A stretch of 64,000 bases of DNA. Source: Verrucomicrobiota bacterium (lineage in GTDB: Bacteria > Verrucomicrobiota > Verrucomicrobiia > Opitutales > Puniceicoccaceae). Positions 44,504-55,600 of the stretch are shown here, piece by piece (positions within the stretch are counted from its first letter, which is position 1; each line of letters begins with the position of its first letter). Location of the stretch: the NCBI GenBank assembly GCA_038744685.1, contig JBCDMB010000013.1:28395-92394 (forward strand). Reading direction: 5' to 3'. The position numbers and the translations under genes were made by a program. The notes beneath the pieces are model-generated. The model worked only from the letters and a program-made list of their open reading frames with translations, was not told the DNA's origin and did not search any database.

Positions 44504-46180
44504 TTACATACGCTTGTCGAGGTATGCGATTAATCCGCCTAAGCATTCCTCAACCAAAGGCAGGCGCCAAATCGCGTCCGTGTGACCAGGGTCAAAGCCA
44601 ACTATGTTTGGAAAGTCCTTGTTGATCCATGATCTGGTCACACTTTCCCCATCAACTAGGGAAGTCAGCAGAGGCTCAACATCGGAAACCTTTTTCAAAC
44701 GTGTATAGATCTCATCCTCTGGGACCCAAGCCTCCTCGAATGAAAAGAGTCCATGGCCAGCCTCGGTCATTTGCAGGTTCGTAGACTGATACGGATGGTC
44801 GGATACGCCCCACTCCCAGACCAAGCCACACCAACGCTGAAAATCATCCCAATCCGGATAGGCCCCGATTGAAGAATGAAGCATGAGCACAGGCTTTCCT
44901 ACTTCGATCCAATCTCTAAGAGCCTCACGTGTCTCAGGTGCCGCTTCTTTCTCGTAATGAAAGAGGCAGAGCACATCGATATCTTCAAGGTCGGATCGGG
45001 TTAGGGGATTCGATCTTGCGTCGATCACCTTGACTTCCGGATGGACAAGATCCGCCAATACATCGACGGCTCCCTGGAGGACGATGCGCCCTTCGTTTTC
45101 GTGGCCATCTGCATAGAGGCATGCCCTGAGGTGCCGATACGGCGATTTCGGTGGATTTTGCAGAACCTCGAGAGGTGCATATTCAAATTCAATCGGCCAA
45201 GTTACCATCCGGCCCGTGCGGGCCGCTTCATGGGCGGCGTAGCACATTAGCGTAGCGTCCGCCGTGTTGCTTACATCGCAGAGGGAAACCGGACCGCCTT
45301 CTAAAGACTGAACCAGTTCGGCAAAAAGCTGCCCATACTGCCCGACCGCCCCAGATCCCTTCTCGTCCAAAGGGATTTCTTCCAAGCCCTCGTCCGTGAG
45401 AATCCGGATCGGACTCGATTCGCTGACGAAAGCCACACCTCGGTCTCCTCGAACGAATATAGGACAGCTACTAGGATTGTCTGGGCCCGTGATAAAAATG
45501 CCTTGGTGTCCACCCGGATACTCGGCGAAGACAACCGACTGACTCTCGACGGCTTGTCGGTAGCGTCGCTCGCCGACATGATCCATTCCGGCCAGAAGAC
45601 TCAACGGTGGGCCGTCGAAGAAGCAGTTTACCAAATCAAACCAATAGGATGTCCAGGAAAGCATATCCCAATTGTCGGAAACACGGCATTCGATCGTGAC
45701 TATCTCTCCCAGCCGCTTCTCGGAAATAAGCCTCTTCACTTCCTGAACCAAAGGATTGTGCCGCCTCTGGTGGGCTACCGAAACCTTCACCCCAGCCTCC
45801 TCCGACCGCTTGATCATTTCTGCGACCTCTCGGGGCGAAAGTCCCATCGGCTTCTCGCAGACCACGCCTCGGACACCTTCAGCGATACCGCGGCAAAGCA
45901 TTGGGGCGTGAAGGTCCGGCCAGGTGCAGATACTGATCACGTCCGGCGTTACAGACTCGTAAAGGGAATCTTCCGATCCATGCAGGCACTCTTGGGAAAT
46001 TCCAAAACGGTCTCCAAAGGCCGCAAGGTTCTCAGGGATAATGTCGACAGCATGGAGTCTCACCGCTGGAAACCGATCCACCCAGGCTTCACCGTGTACC
46101 CGACCGATAGCCCAGCCCTCCTTGCCCTCGGCTGCCTTTCCGCAACCGAGGATCGCTACAGTTGGATAACGCTCATTCAT
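44504..46180 (-). CDS. Gfo/Idh/MocA oxidoreductase fused to a ThuA-like domain
   Basis: A 558-residue fusion with no signal peptide. Residues about 5-345 form a Gfo/Idh/MocA oxidoreductase: ILGCGKAAEG in the Rossmann fold, then CEKPMGLSP as the EKP motif. Residues about 360-558 match a ThuA-like amidotransferase-fold domain (VDVLCLFHYEKEA, KPVLMLHSSIGAYPDW, FDPGHTDAIWRLPL), a family linked to trehalose and sugar use. The two are often separate neighbours in sugar loci; here they are one chain, suggesting consecutive steps on one intermediate. The ATG at 46180 is preferred to the TTG at 46192. It lies 100 bases downstream of the family B array. Confidence 0.8.
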   Translation of the reverse strand: MNERYPTVAILGCGKAAEGKEGWAIGRVHGEAWVDRFPAVRLHAVDIIPENLAAFGDRFGISQECLHGSEDSLYESVTPDVISICTWPDLHAPMLCRGIAEGVRGVVCEKPMGLSPREVAEMIKRSEEAGVKVSVAHQRRHNPLVQEVKRLISEKRLGEIVTIECRVSDNWDMLSWTSYWFDLVNCFFDGPPLSLLAGMDHVGERRYRQAVESQSVVFAEYPGGHQGIFITGPDNPSSCPIFVRGDRGVAFVSESSPIRILTDEGLEEIPLDEKGSGAVGQYGQLFAELVQSLEGGPVSLCDVSNTADATLMCYAAHEAARTGRMVTWPIEFEYAPLEVLQNPPKSPYRHLRACLYADGHENEGRIVLQGAVDVLADLVHPEVKVIDARSNPLTRSDLEDIDVLCLFHYEKEAAPETREALRDWIEVGKPVLMLHSSIGAYPDWDDFQRWCGLVWEWGVSDHPYQSTNLQMTEAGHGLFSFEEAWVPEDEIYTRLKKVSDVEPLLTSLVDGESVTRSWINKDFPNIVGFDPGHTDAIWRLPLVEECLGGLIAYLDKRM

Positions 46181-46280
46181 TCCCGTGAGCAACAGCGCGA
46201 TCTGATTCTTCTGTCAATCGCGTTTGGTCACGAACCAGATAGCGAGACTTCTATCCTAAGGCGCTCAAATCCACCTTCTC

Positions 46281-48929
46281 TCATTTGGGGATAAACTCGA
46301 TCCAGTTCAGATTGAAGTCACTCCCCGTGTAGTCGATGCGCAGGATCTTGCCATAACCTCCGTTGCTCACGGTCACGTTGCTCAGGGTAAGGCTCGTCCA
46401 GGTCTGCCAGCCGCCGGTGTGAGGCACGTTGAATGAACCGAGCGTGGTCGGGCTATTCCCCGCAACGCCGTCTCCGAGTTTGAGACTGAAGGCACCAGTT
46501 GCTTTCCCAGAGGCAACTCGAGCGACGATGTCGTAGGTCCCGTCTGGCAAGTTCACCGTATGCTCCTGCCATTCACCGGACTTGATCCAGCCAACATTGT
46601 AGCCACCGCCCGTGTCCGAGGTCGTCTGGATATCCACATCGTCGCTCCCATAGTTTCCAGAGTTACCGGCCGTCGTGTCGTAATAGGCTACACCATCGCC
46701 ACCGATATCGTAATACTCTGCCTCAAGAAGACCCGGTAGATTCGTGGCCGCTGCTCCAAGGGGGGTTTGTGGAATCACACCACCGGTGAAGACGTCCTCG
46801 TAGTAGCTCGTCATCCCGTCATGGTCGGTCGTAATCGTGCTGCTGACCACGGTGGCATGACCATAAGGGGGCACATCAATCGACATCGCTACTGGTGAAC
46901 CCGGTGCAGGGGTGATCACGTCAACCGTGTCATCCCAGCTCTTGTGCACCGTAGCTGTGCCGCCACTGATGCCGTTCATGTTTCCCGTGTAGGTGCGCGT
47001 CGTGCCTGTCACGTTTTGAATCACGCGCACGCGACGGTTGTTTTCCTTCACCTGCAAAACGAGTAGACTGTTGTTCGCCGGTAGAACATTGATCGATGAA
47101 TTCGAAAAACTGTTTCCGTCGCGAACACATTCCACAACTGCCCAGCGGCGAGTGCCCGCCGGATAATTGATGAGCGCATCATTATTCAGATCGGCTGCAT
47201 CGTGAAGCCGCAAGATTGCCGTGTAATCGTCAGCAGTGTTTGAACCGTAGACCGTAGTGCGCTGAACACTACGCGGGCCGTTGAAGTTGGTCTGCGGCAC
47301 CCGCACCTTGAGCTCGCCGAATTCAAACTCATCCGGAGCGACCTCCACAAGGTCATGATAAGCACCCAAAACCGGATACCGGCCGCCTACCAGCACAAGA
47401 CGAGTGTCGAGGCCATACACCGAATCAGCCACCTCGTTACGGATCTGCACGATTCCAACCAGACGTTCTTTAGTCAAAAGCCAGACCTGCTCGCCGAGCC
47501 AATCCGTTCCGGCCCCCCAAGTTGGTGTAGAGCCACCAGTGACCCGCTCCGACAGCCGGTAGGAGGTGCTGATACTACCAAAGTTGTCGCGAGTGATCGT
47601 CGCATTTTCTTCGTCTTGGGCGAGGAAGCGATACATTCCTCCGTCATAGTTGCTGCGTGCCCAATCGTTTGTTACGCCAGGTTTAGTCTTGAACTCTACC
47701 GCGACACCATCTAACGCGGCTTTGAGCGATGTGCCATTCGCCCAGGTGCCCAACGCTGCAGCACCGACGAAGGTATTTTTCCCGCACTGTCGCCCTTCAA
47801 ATCCCCGATCAGGATGCTCGGGGGCGGAGGTTTGCGGACTCCGAGCCGTCCCAATGCAGGCCCAATCAGCGGTACGAATCCGTGGTCCCATGACAGCTCG
47901 ATCATAGAGAATAAATTCGGAAGGCGGTGTGAGCGCAGACACGGAGCTATCATAAACTGCAGCGAGCAAGACGCTCATTTCAGAGCTGAAATTATTCTCA
48001 GCGACCTGACCAATGGAATAGTTGTAGCCATCTCCGTAAATATAACCGAGAGCGAGGGCGCTCTCCTGCCCAAATCCTTTGTTATACATGTGCTTTACCG
48101 CGTTGGCTGTCGTCTGCATCGCGAATCCGCTTGGCTCCACGGACAACGGTACCCAAGGAATGGTCTTATCCAGAAAGGCCTTGGCTTCTGGCGAACCTGT
48201 GATCTTCCACCACCATATCATCCAGTTGACATTCCAGTTTCGATAGCCCGGAGCTTCATTCTGAAAACCGGATTTATGGACGGCACCATCACCGGAGATG
48301 CACTTTGTCAAATACAAGTCAATCGCATCAGCCGCTTTGTTTTGATAGGTCGTATTGTTAATCGCCACGCCAGCGAAATAGACCCCCATCGCCATCCGAA
48401 TGTCTCCGTTCAGCCACTGATTTGAAATGAGGTAGTCATCGTAGAGGTGGGGTAAGTCTGCGAGTTGATCGTCAGAGAAGGCGACCATCGCTGCTTCCCA
48501 TTCAGCGATCTCAGAAGCCGTGATATCCCCTGGGCGGTGGTGTTTGAGGAGCATGTATGCATAGCACGCCTGGAAGCTCCCGGACATGTCGCCCAAGCCA
48601 CTTCCGCTCGAGTATTGATCAAAGCGAGCGTCGAGCAAAAGCTTGAGTCGGTTGAGATAGTCAGAGTTGTAACGATACGGGCTATCTTCGTGCAGGTAGG
48701 CGTAGACCGCACTGATGGTTTCATTCGAGAGGTTCCATTTAGTCGGAATCGTCGTATCGCCGACTTTTACGTCCGAGTACAGATCCCCATACTTCGGGTA
48801 GTTGGAATCGAGCGACAGCAGATCGGTGACAGCCGCATGGGAGTAGGCTCCTTGAAGGAGGGCCAGGAGACAGACCATTTTCAGGGCCTTGTTCATAACT
48901 GCTTTAATCGGGGTTTTTTGAGGTTTCAT
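46281..48929 (-). CDS. Family B exported putative lyase with CBM6 (array copy 1)
   Basis: An 882-residue protein; signal peptide within the first 33 residues (MVCLLALLQGAYSHA). ATG 48896 is an alternative start. The core to about 715 has the family B pattern: YAYLHEDSPYR, SGSFQACYAYMLLKHHRPGDIT, W-L-N-G-D-I-R-M-A, GDGAVHKSGFQNE, VPLSVEPSGF, KHMYN, YDRAVMGPRIR, YPAGTRRWAVVEC, ending YEDVFTGG. After it, about 733-882 is a CBM6-type carbohydrate-binding module (LLEAEYYDIGGDGVAYYDTT, GYNVGWIKSGEWQEHTV, FNLNWIEF). The core order resembles PL8 lyases, toroid then sandwich, but no known family was recognised. It is closest to the next copy. Confidence 0.65.
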   Translation of the reverse strand: MKPQKTPIKAVMNKALKMVCLLALLQGAYSHAAVTDLLSLDSNYPKYGDLYSDVKVGDTTIPTKWNLSNETISAVYAYLHEDSPYRYNSDYLNRLKLLLDARFDQYSSGSGLGDMSGSFQACYAYMLLKHHRPGDITASEIAEWEAAMVAFSDDQLADLPHLYDDYLISNQWLNGDIRMAMGVYFAGVAINNTTYQNKAADAIDLYLTKCISGDGAVHKSGFQNEAPGYRNWNVNWMIWWWKITGSPEAKAFLDKTIPWVPLSVEPSGFAMQTTANAVKHMYNKGFGQESALALGYIYGDGYNYSIGQVAENNFSSEMSVLLAAVYDSSVSALTPPSEFILYDRAVMGPRIRTADWACIGTARSPQTSAPEHPDRGFEGRQCGKNTFVGAAALGTWANGTSLKAALDGVAVEFKTKPGVTNDWARSNYDGGMYRFLAQDEENATITRDNFGSISTSYRLSERVTGGSTPTWGAGTDWLGEQVWLLTKERLVGIVQIRNEVADSVYGLDTRLVLVGGRYPVLGAYHDLVEVAPDEFEFGELKVRVPQTNFNGPRSVQRTTVYGSNTADDYTAILRLHDAADLNNDALINYPAGTRRWAVVECVRDGNSFSNSSINVLPANNSLLVLQVKENNRRVRVIQNVTGTTRTYTGNMNGISGGTATVHKSWDDTVDVITPAPGSPVAMSIDVPPYGHATVVSSTITTDHDGMTSYYEDVFTGGVIPQTPLGAAATNLPGLLEAEYYDIGGDGVAYYDTTAGNSGNYGSDDVDIQTTSDTGGGYNVGWIKSGEWQEHTVNLPDGTYDIVARVASGKATGAFSLKLGDGVAGNSPTTLGSFNVPHTGGWQTWTSLTLSNVTVSNGGYGKILRIDYTGSDFNLNWIEFIPK

Positions 48930-49089
48930 TCGGGTATGGGGGTTAAAAAGTTCCTCGAGATGGCGTAAAAACGGACAGCACAGCTTCGCCGTCCATGTGT
49001 CTGGATGGTATGATTTAGCTCATTGAAAATTGGGTTGGGGTTCGAGATTCAGAACTTTGAGAGAGCCGAAGGAGATGCGCTTGGGACCA

Positions 49090-52000
49090 CTAGTTCGGAG
49101 GAACGATCTCCAGTTTGAAGAAGGCTCGGGACTCGTTGAGCATCGGGAGCGTGATCGTCACGAGGTCGAACTTTTCATTCAGAGGCTCGACCGTTGGAAC
49201 CACCGATACAGCTTCCCAATCAACAAGGTCGTGGGATGTCTTGACGACGTAGTGCGTCTGGAGGGCATCGTAGTATTTGAGTCGAGGAAAAGAAAATGTT
49301 GTTTGCCCGTTACTTGCGGCAACCGACAAATCAATGACGGATCGATGTCCCGGCAGGGTTGGGACGCCTCCGAGAGCAAATTCCATGAAGTCGGACGCCT
49401 TGTCCTCGTCGAAATCCGTTGTTAAATCAGTCGCCTGAAGATTCTCTTCCTCCGCCCAATATTGGTAGGAGAGATCGAAATACGACTCACTTCTCGTCCC
49501 AACGACCGTGTCCGAAATCGTGAATCCATCACCAGCGACCTGAAAGATCGGGTTATTCGCCTGGACGTAGGCACTATCCCAGGTGTCCGTGTTTCGGGTA
49601 ATGGTCGAGCTGGAGTGCTTTTGCCCGTCCCAGAAAACCGTCGCCCGATAATCGTGGGTGCCGTTTCCGTTGTTCCTCAGATAAGTCAGCTGAAGCTCAA
49701 TCTCACTGGAGTTTCCAGTGAAGAGCGCATTCGCATCAGGGAGATCGCCTTGATCCTGCGTGCTCCCGCCAGAGAAAAAGTGGGCCGTGTCGGAGTTGCC
49801 AGCGAAACGAACATCATGAAAATTTCCCGGAGAGCCATAACCAAAGACGTAGTGGAGAGTGGCATCGAAGGTCTTACCGGAGTCATCGTTGCGGAATCCG
49901 ATTCGCAGAAGATTCTCATTTCCGGCAGAGGTCGTGATGTCGCTGATCCGAAAAGATAGGAACATAGTTCGCTGCCCATACTCATCCAACGTGATCGGTG
50001 TTTCGAAATCGGTCACCGCGGCGACATCCCCCCGGTTATCGGATTGGTCGTGAAAAAGAAGGGTAAACCCCTTGTCGGTCATATTCGTAAACGTCCGATC
50101 CACGTCCTGGCCGGATGGATACCAAACATCGACCACATCCTGATCGCTCACGAGGAGCGTCACGGTACCTTCGTCGCCATCTCCTTCCCCGTTTGTCACT
50201 TCAAAGGTAAACGTGTCGGTTCCGATAAAGCCAAGATCCGGCGTGTAAGCAACGATCGGAGGCGTGCCGATCAAAGTACCGTTCGCAGGAGGAGTCTTGA
50301 TTGCATAGGAGGGCACTTCAGTGCCTCCGAGTGACTCCAGCCGGATCCCCACCTGCGTTTCCTGCGGGACAGACACCTCCTGATCGAGTGCGGCAATCGA
50401 ATTTCCCTCTGTGAATACATCTTCATAGAAATCGACCTCGTTGGAGTGATCTAATGGATTGTCACTACTGACAACGACCGCATGGCCAAAGGCCGGGAGC
50501 TGGACATTCATCGCAACAGCGCTTCCGGGTGCCGGGGTGACGTCTTCAACGACTTCGGTCCAGCTCTTGTGGAGGGACGCGTCTCCGTCTGCGGCACCCC
50601 AAAAATTTCCCGTGTAGGACCGATTCGAGCCGGTGAGATTCTGCACGAGGCGAAAACGGCGATCCCCCTCGATGACTTGAAGCACCGCGACGTTGCTGTT
50701 CTCCGGCAAAACGTTGATCGCCGAAACGGCGTAGCCCGTGTCCTTGCGCGTGCACTCGACGACGGCCCAGCGTCGCGTTCCCGCCGGGTAGGAAATCAAG
50801 GTGTCATCGTTTTGATCCGCTGCATCGTGCAAGCGGAGGAGCGCGGTGTAGTCGTCATCTGTGTTCGAGCCGTAAACGGTCGTCCGCTGAACCGAGCGCG
50901 GACCCGTGAAGGTCGTCTGCGGCACGCGGACTTGAAGCTCGCCGAACTCAAAATCGTCCGTGGCGACTTCCACGACGTCGAGATAAGATCCCAAAATCGG
51001 CTTTCTCCCACCGACAAGGACGATACGGGTGTCCAGTCCGTAGACCTGATCAGCCGCATCGTTGTGAATCTGGACCAGCCCGACGACGCGTTCCTTCGTC
51101 AAGAGCCACAGCTGCTCTCCCAACCAATCGGTTCCGGGCCCCCAGCTGGGGGTAGATCCACCGGTAACCCGCTCGGAGATACGATAGGAGGTGCTGAGGG
51201 TTCCGAAGTTCTTGCGAACGATGGCGTAGGTCTGTTCGTCCTGGGCGAGAAAGCGATATTTACCCCCATCGCGATTACTGCGGGCCCAATCCGTCGTAAC
51301 GCCCGTCTTGTTTTTGAATTCAACGGCCACGCCGTCGAGGGCGGCTTTGAGCGACGTATTGTTCGACCAGGGGCCGAGAGCTGCTGCCCCGACGAAAGTA
51401 TTTCTTCCGGTCTGCTTTCCTTCGTAACCCTTGTCCGGGTGATCGGGTGCTGGGATCTGAGGATTGCGGGAGGTGGCTACGGCCAGCCATTCGGGCGTTC
51501 GGATTCGCGGACCTAGAATAGCGCGATCGTAAAGGATAAACTCAGAGGGCGGAGTCTCTGGAACGATTTGCCCTCCATTGTAGTAGACAGCAAAGAGGAT
51601 GCTCCATTCATCGTGGAGTTCATTTTCAACGTCCTGTCCGAAAAAGTAGTTGTAGCGATCCCCGTAGAGGTAGGCTGTAATCAAAGCAGCTTGCTGTCCT
51701 CGGCCGCCGTTATACATGTGCTTCACCGCGACGGAGGTCGACTGCTCGGGAAAACCACTTGGCTCCACCGAGAGAGGGACCCATGGGATCGTTTTATCCA
51801 GAGCTGCTTTCATCTCCGGGGATCCTGTGATCGTCCACCACCATAGCATGAAGTAGATATTCCAATTCCGATAGCTGGCACTCTCGTTCTGAAAGCCTGA
51901 CTTGTGGATCGCACCGTCGCCAACCACGCATTGGGTGAGGTAGAGATCAATCGCGTCGGCCCCCTTGTTTTGATACAGCGTATTCGAAGTGACAACGCCG

Positions 52001-52590
52001 GTGAAAAAAACGGCCATGGCCATGCGGATATCGCCGTTATGCCAGGAATCGGCGACGATGTAGTCGTCGTAGAGCTCAGGGCGGCTAGAAAGCTGATGGT
52101 CGGTGAACGCAATCAGGGCTTCCTCCCATTTGGAAATTTCCGCTGCCGTCAGATCGGACGGGCTATGATGCTTGAGCAGCATGTAAGCGTAGGAAGCCTG
52201 AAAACAACCCGACATATCGCCAAGGCCGTCCCCAGATAGGTACTCATCGAATCGGGCATCGAGAAGAATCTTTAGCCGGTCCAGGTAGAGTGTGTTGAAG
52301 CGGTAGGGGCTTTGTGGGTGGAGATAGGCATAGGCAGCATTGAGCGTTTCGTTGGCGTGAGGCCAGGTGCTACTAGGAATCGTCGTGTTCCCAATGTTCA
52401 CATTACTATAAAGCAGCCCGAAGGTCGGGTGATCAGGATTGAGAACAGGAAAGTCCGTTACCGCTGCCTGTGACGTTGAGCTGAGAAGCAAAAAGGCAGA
52501 GAAAAAGAGCGAAGCATTCAAGTGCGATCTAAAGAGACTCACTTGACCAGTTCGTTTGGGATAGCGATTTGTGGCAAAGGTTAACTTCAT
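49090..52590 (-). CDS. Family B exported putative lyase with Ig-like and PEP-CTERM-type modules (array copy 2)
   Basis: An 1166-residue protein. A basic N-terminus and hydrophobic stretch (ASLFFSAFLLLSSTSQA) form the signal peptide. The core to about 729 repeats family B motifs (AYAYLHPQSPYRF, GDGAIHKSGFQNE, VEPSGFPEQSTSVAVKHMYN, YDRAILGPRIR, YEDVFTEG). An Ig-like domain follows at about 745-815 (PPANGTLIGTPP, GTDTFTFEVTN). The module shared with the two PEP-CTERM proteins lies at about 823-1030 (LRIGFRNDDSGKTFDATLHY, TRNTDTWDSAYV). The C-terminus (about 1040-1166) begins with an acidic, possibly calcium-binding stretch (DFDEDKASDFMEFALGG) and ends in a sandwich-like region. Function by inference: binding and cleaving a uronate or sulfated glycan. 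Confidence 0.65.
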   Translation of the reverse strand: MKLTFATNRYPKRTGQVSLFRSHLNASLFFSAFLLLSSTSQAAVTDFPVLNPDHPTFGLLYSNVNIGNTTIPSSTWPHANETLNAAYAYLHPQSPYRFNTLYLDRLKILLDARFDEYLSGDGLGDMSGCFQASYAYMLLKHHSPSDLTAAEISKWEEALIAFTDHQLSSRPELYDDYIVADSWHNGDIRMAMAVFFTGVVTSNTLYQNKGADAIDLYLTQCVVGDGAIHKSGFQNESASYRNWNIYFMLWWWTITGSPEMKAALDKTIPWVPLSVEPSGFPEQSTSVAVKHMYNGGRGQQAALITAYLYGDRYNYFFGQDVENELHDEWSILFAVYYNGGQIVPETPPSEFILYDRAILGPRIRTPEWLAVATSRNPQIPAPDHPDKGYEGKQTGRNTFVGAAALGPWSNNTSLKAALDGVAVEFKNKTGVTTDWARSNRDGGKYRFLAQDEQTYAIVRKNFGTLSTSYRISERVTGGSTPSWGPGTDWLGEQLWLLTKERVVGLVQIHNDAADQVYGLDTRIVLVGGRKPILGSYLDVVEVATDDFEFGELQVRVPQTTFTGPRSVQRTTVYGSNTDDDYTALLRLHDAADQNDDTLISYPAGTRRWAVVECTRKDTGYAVSAINVLPENSNVAVLQVIEGDRRFRLVQNLTGSNRSYTGNFWGAADGDASLHKSWTEVVEDVTPAPGSAVAMNVQLPAFGHAVVVSSDNPLDHSNEVDFYEDVFTEGNSIAALDQEVSVPQETQVGIRLESLGGTEVPSYAIKTPPANGTLIGTPPIVAYTPDLGFIGTDTFTFEVTNGEGDGDEGTVTLLVSDQDVVDVWYPSGQDVDRTFTNMTDKGFTLLFHDQSDNRGDVAAVTDFETPITLDEYGQRTMFLSFRISDITTSAGNENLLRIGFRNDDSGKTFDATLHYVFGYGSPGNFHDVRFAGNSDTAHFFSGGSTQDQGDLPDANALFTGNSSEIELQLTYLRNNGNGTHDYRATVFWDGQKHSSSTITRNTDTWDSAYVQANNPIFQVAGDGFTISDTVVGTRSESYFDLSYQYWAEEENLQATDLTTDFDEDKASDFMEFALGGVPTLPGHRSVIDLSVAASNGQTTFSFPRLKYYDALQTHYVVKTSHDLVDWEAVSVVPTVEPLNEKFDLVTITLPMLNESRAFFKLEIVPPN

Positions 52591-52632
52591 CTTCTTTTCT
52601 TTAGGAGGAAAGTTCAGGTGTGCGGCAGAAAA

Positions 52633-55600
52633 CTAGTCGGAGAAATCGACTTCCAACCGGAAGAACTCCTTCTGATTTGTGGAAAGGGGTATCAAAACCG
52701 ACGAGAGCTCGAATCCGTCTGTAAGAGGTGCGGTCGCCGGAACCGTCAGGACCGTCTCCCAGGTAACGAGGTCCGTCGAAGATTTCAGAAGGTAGTCAAA
52801 ACCCAGCTCGGAGGAGAACCTCCGCTGTGGAAAAGATACGGTCACGATACTTCCGCTAGAAGAAATAGAAAGCGGACCGTAGGCAGAATGGTAGGGATTC
52901 ACCGGATTTCCACCGAGAAGAAACTCCGTCAAATCACTCGCCTCATCTTGGTCAAAGTTTGAACCTTCGCTCGACGAGGAAATCCCGTAAGACTCAAGCC
53001 AGTGATCGTAGGCGAGTTCGAAAAAGGAAGGGGCTTCCACGAAGATCTCGGTATCCGAAATCGTAAAGCCATCGCCTGCTACTTGAAAGAGAGGGTTGTT
53101 GGCCTGGATGTAAGCACTGTCCCAGGTATCCGTGTTGCGCGTGATGGTTGTGCTGGTATGGCTACCGCCGTCCCATTCGATCCTTGCTTCGTAATCGTGG
53201 GTGCCGTCGCCATTGCTGGAAAGGTAGGTGAGGCTCAGCGTGATCTCGCTCGAATTTCCCGTGAAGAGAGGATTCGCCTCCGGTATCGATCTCATGTCTT
53301 GGGTCGGTCCCCCGGTGAAAAAGTGAGAGGTGTTCGACTTTCCAGCAAAGCGGACATCGCGGCGGTCCCCCGGCGCGCCGTAGCCGAAAATGAAGTGGAT
53401 CGTCGCGTCAAAAGTACTGCCCGAATCATTGTTTCGAAATCCAACGCGCAGAAGATTCGCGGCCCCGACCGTTGTTGTGATGTCTTTAATGGAAAACGAA
53501 AAGGTGAGGGTCTTGTTGTCGAAGTAATCCAAGGTAATCGGGGTATCAAAATCCGTCACAGCGGCAACATCGCCGCGATCGTCCGACTCGTCGTGAAAGA
53601 CCAGGGTAAACCCCGTCTGATCCATGTTCGAAAAGGTTCGATCAATATCACTTCCAGACGGATACCAGGCACTCTTCTCATTCTTCTCTTCCACCTCGAT
53701 CATGACCGTACCTTCATCGTTTATGCCCTCGCTGTTGGTAACTGAAAACGTAAAGGAATCTGTCCCAGTAAAGCCGACATTTGATCGGTAAGCCAAAACG
53801 GGAGGAACGCCTGCGAGTGTCCCATTCGCCGGAAACGAAGTGAGCGCAAAAGTAGGCGTTTCCTGACCTGTAAACCCATCCAAAAGGATCGCGAGTTGGG
53901 TGTCCTCCTGAGTTTCCAAAGTTTGATCAAACGCAAGAATCGTATCTCCCTCGGTGAAAAGATCCTCGTAGAAGAGCGTGTTGCCGTCATGATCACGCGA
54001 TTCCGAGCTTACGACGACCACTGCATGCCCATAGGCTGGAACTTGCAAGTTCATGGGCAAGGTGGTCTGCCCTGCCCCATTTGTTAGAAGGAGGTCGACC
54101 GTTTCTGACCAACTGCGATGAAGCGTCGCGGTCGTGCTCCCTTCGGACTCTATATCTCCCGTGTAAACGAGTGGCCCCGCAGTCAGGTTCTGGATTAGAC
54201 GAAACTTCCGGCTGAGTTCTGTCACCTCGATCACCGCAAAGTTTGGGTCGTTCGGCAACAGGTTCTCCACTTTTGAGGCAAAGGAGTTTCCGCTACGGAT
54301 ACACTCCACCAGGGCGTAACGCCTCGTGCCAGCTGGATACGAAATCTGAGTGTCGTTTTGGGTATCTTGGGCATCGTGGAGCCGAAGGACTGCAGTCCGG
54401 TCGTCTGCATTCAATTCGTTCCGATTCGTGATTCCCTGATACGTGGTGGATGTCCCGCCACCAAAATTCTCGTTGTGAATCCGTAGGCTGAGCTCTCCGT
54501 AGTCATACACTTCATCCGGCACCACTTCGACCAGTTCGTGATATTGACCAAGAATGTTGATTCGACCGCCAACCAGGACAAAGCGGGCATTCAGTCCGTA
54601 AACCGTATCCTCAACCTCGTTTTCAATCTGCACCAGTCCGACCAAACGATCCTCAGTGAGTAGCCAGAGTTGTTTACCTATCCAGTCCGTACCGCTTCCC
54701 CAGGTCGGACTGGCGGGTGCGGAAACACGATCCGACAAACGATAGACAGTAGAAAGCGTTCCAAACGTATTTCGGGTAACTGTTTCGGTTTGCTCATCCT
54801 GTGCGAGAAAACGATAAATCCCTCCATCGCCAAAGCTGCGGGCCAAGTCAATCGCCTGACCCGCTTTGTTCTTGAATTCGACGCAGACGCTGTCGAGGGC
54901 TGCCTTGAGCGACGTGTTGTTATCCCATGCGCCCAGAGCCAGCGCACCAACAAAGGTGTTCTTCCCGATCATGGTTCCTTCGTAGCCCTCGTTCAGATGG
55001 TCAGGCTCGGGTGTCTGAGGGTTACGCCCGTTGGCGACAAAAGCCCAGTCATCCCAACGTCCACGGGGTCCCATGATCGCGCGATCGTAGACAATGAAAT
55101 CACTCGGCGGCGTCTGAGGGCTCAGACCCGGCTGATAATAAACCGCGTCGAGAATCGAGTATTCGGCACTGTAGCGATTCTCGACGTCAGAACCGAAGTA
55201 ATAATTGTACCTGTCCCCATAGAGGTAGGCAGTCATTAATGAAGCTCTCAGGCCACGTAGCCCGTTATACTGGTGCTTGTAAGGAATCCCGGTCGATTGC
55301 TCCTGAAAACCGGAGGGCTCGACGGACATAGGCACATAAGGTATGGTTTTGTTGAGGGCTGCTTTGATTTCAGGAGAACCGGTCAAAGTCCACCACCAGA
55401 CGAACGAATTGATCGTGGTATCCCGGTAAGTCGCCACTTCATTGTTGAAACCGACGTAGTGGGAAGCCCCATCGCCAACGACTGCTTGACTCATGACCAG
55501 ATCAATCGCCTCCTGCGCTTTCGTTTGATAGTCAACGTTTCCGAGGGCCACGCCACCACAGTAAACGCCAAGAGCCAGCCGAATCTCTCCATTGAGCCAT

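Noticed and set aside
50482..51516. 344-residue plus-strand frame opposite family B copy 2
   Set aside because: Antisense shadow of a strongly conserved gene; similar open frames occur opposite the paralogues (53002-53745, 54670-55239) because the sense codons are alike, and no known protein motif is visible.
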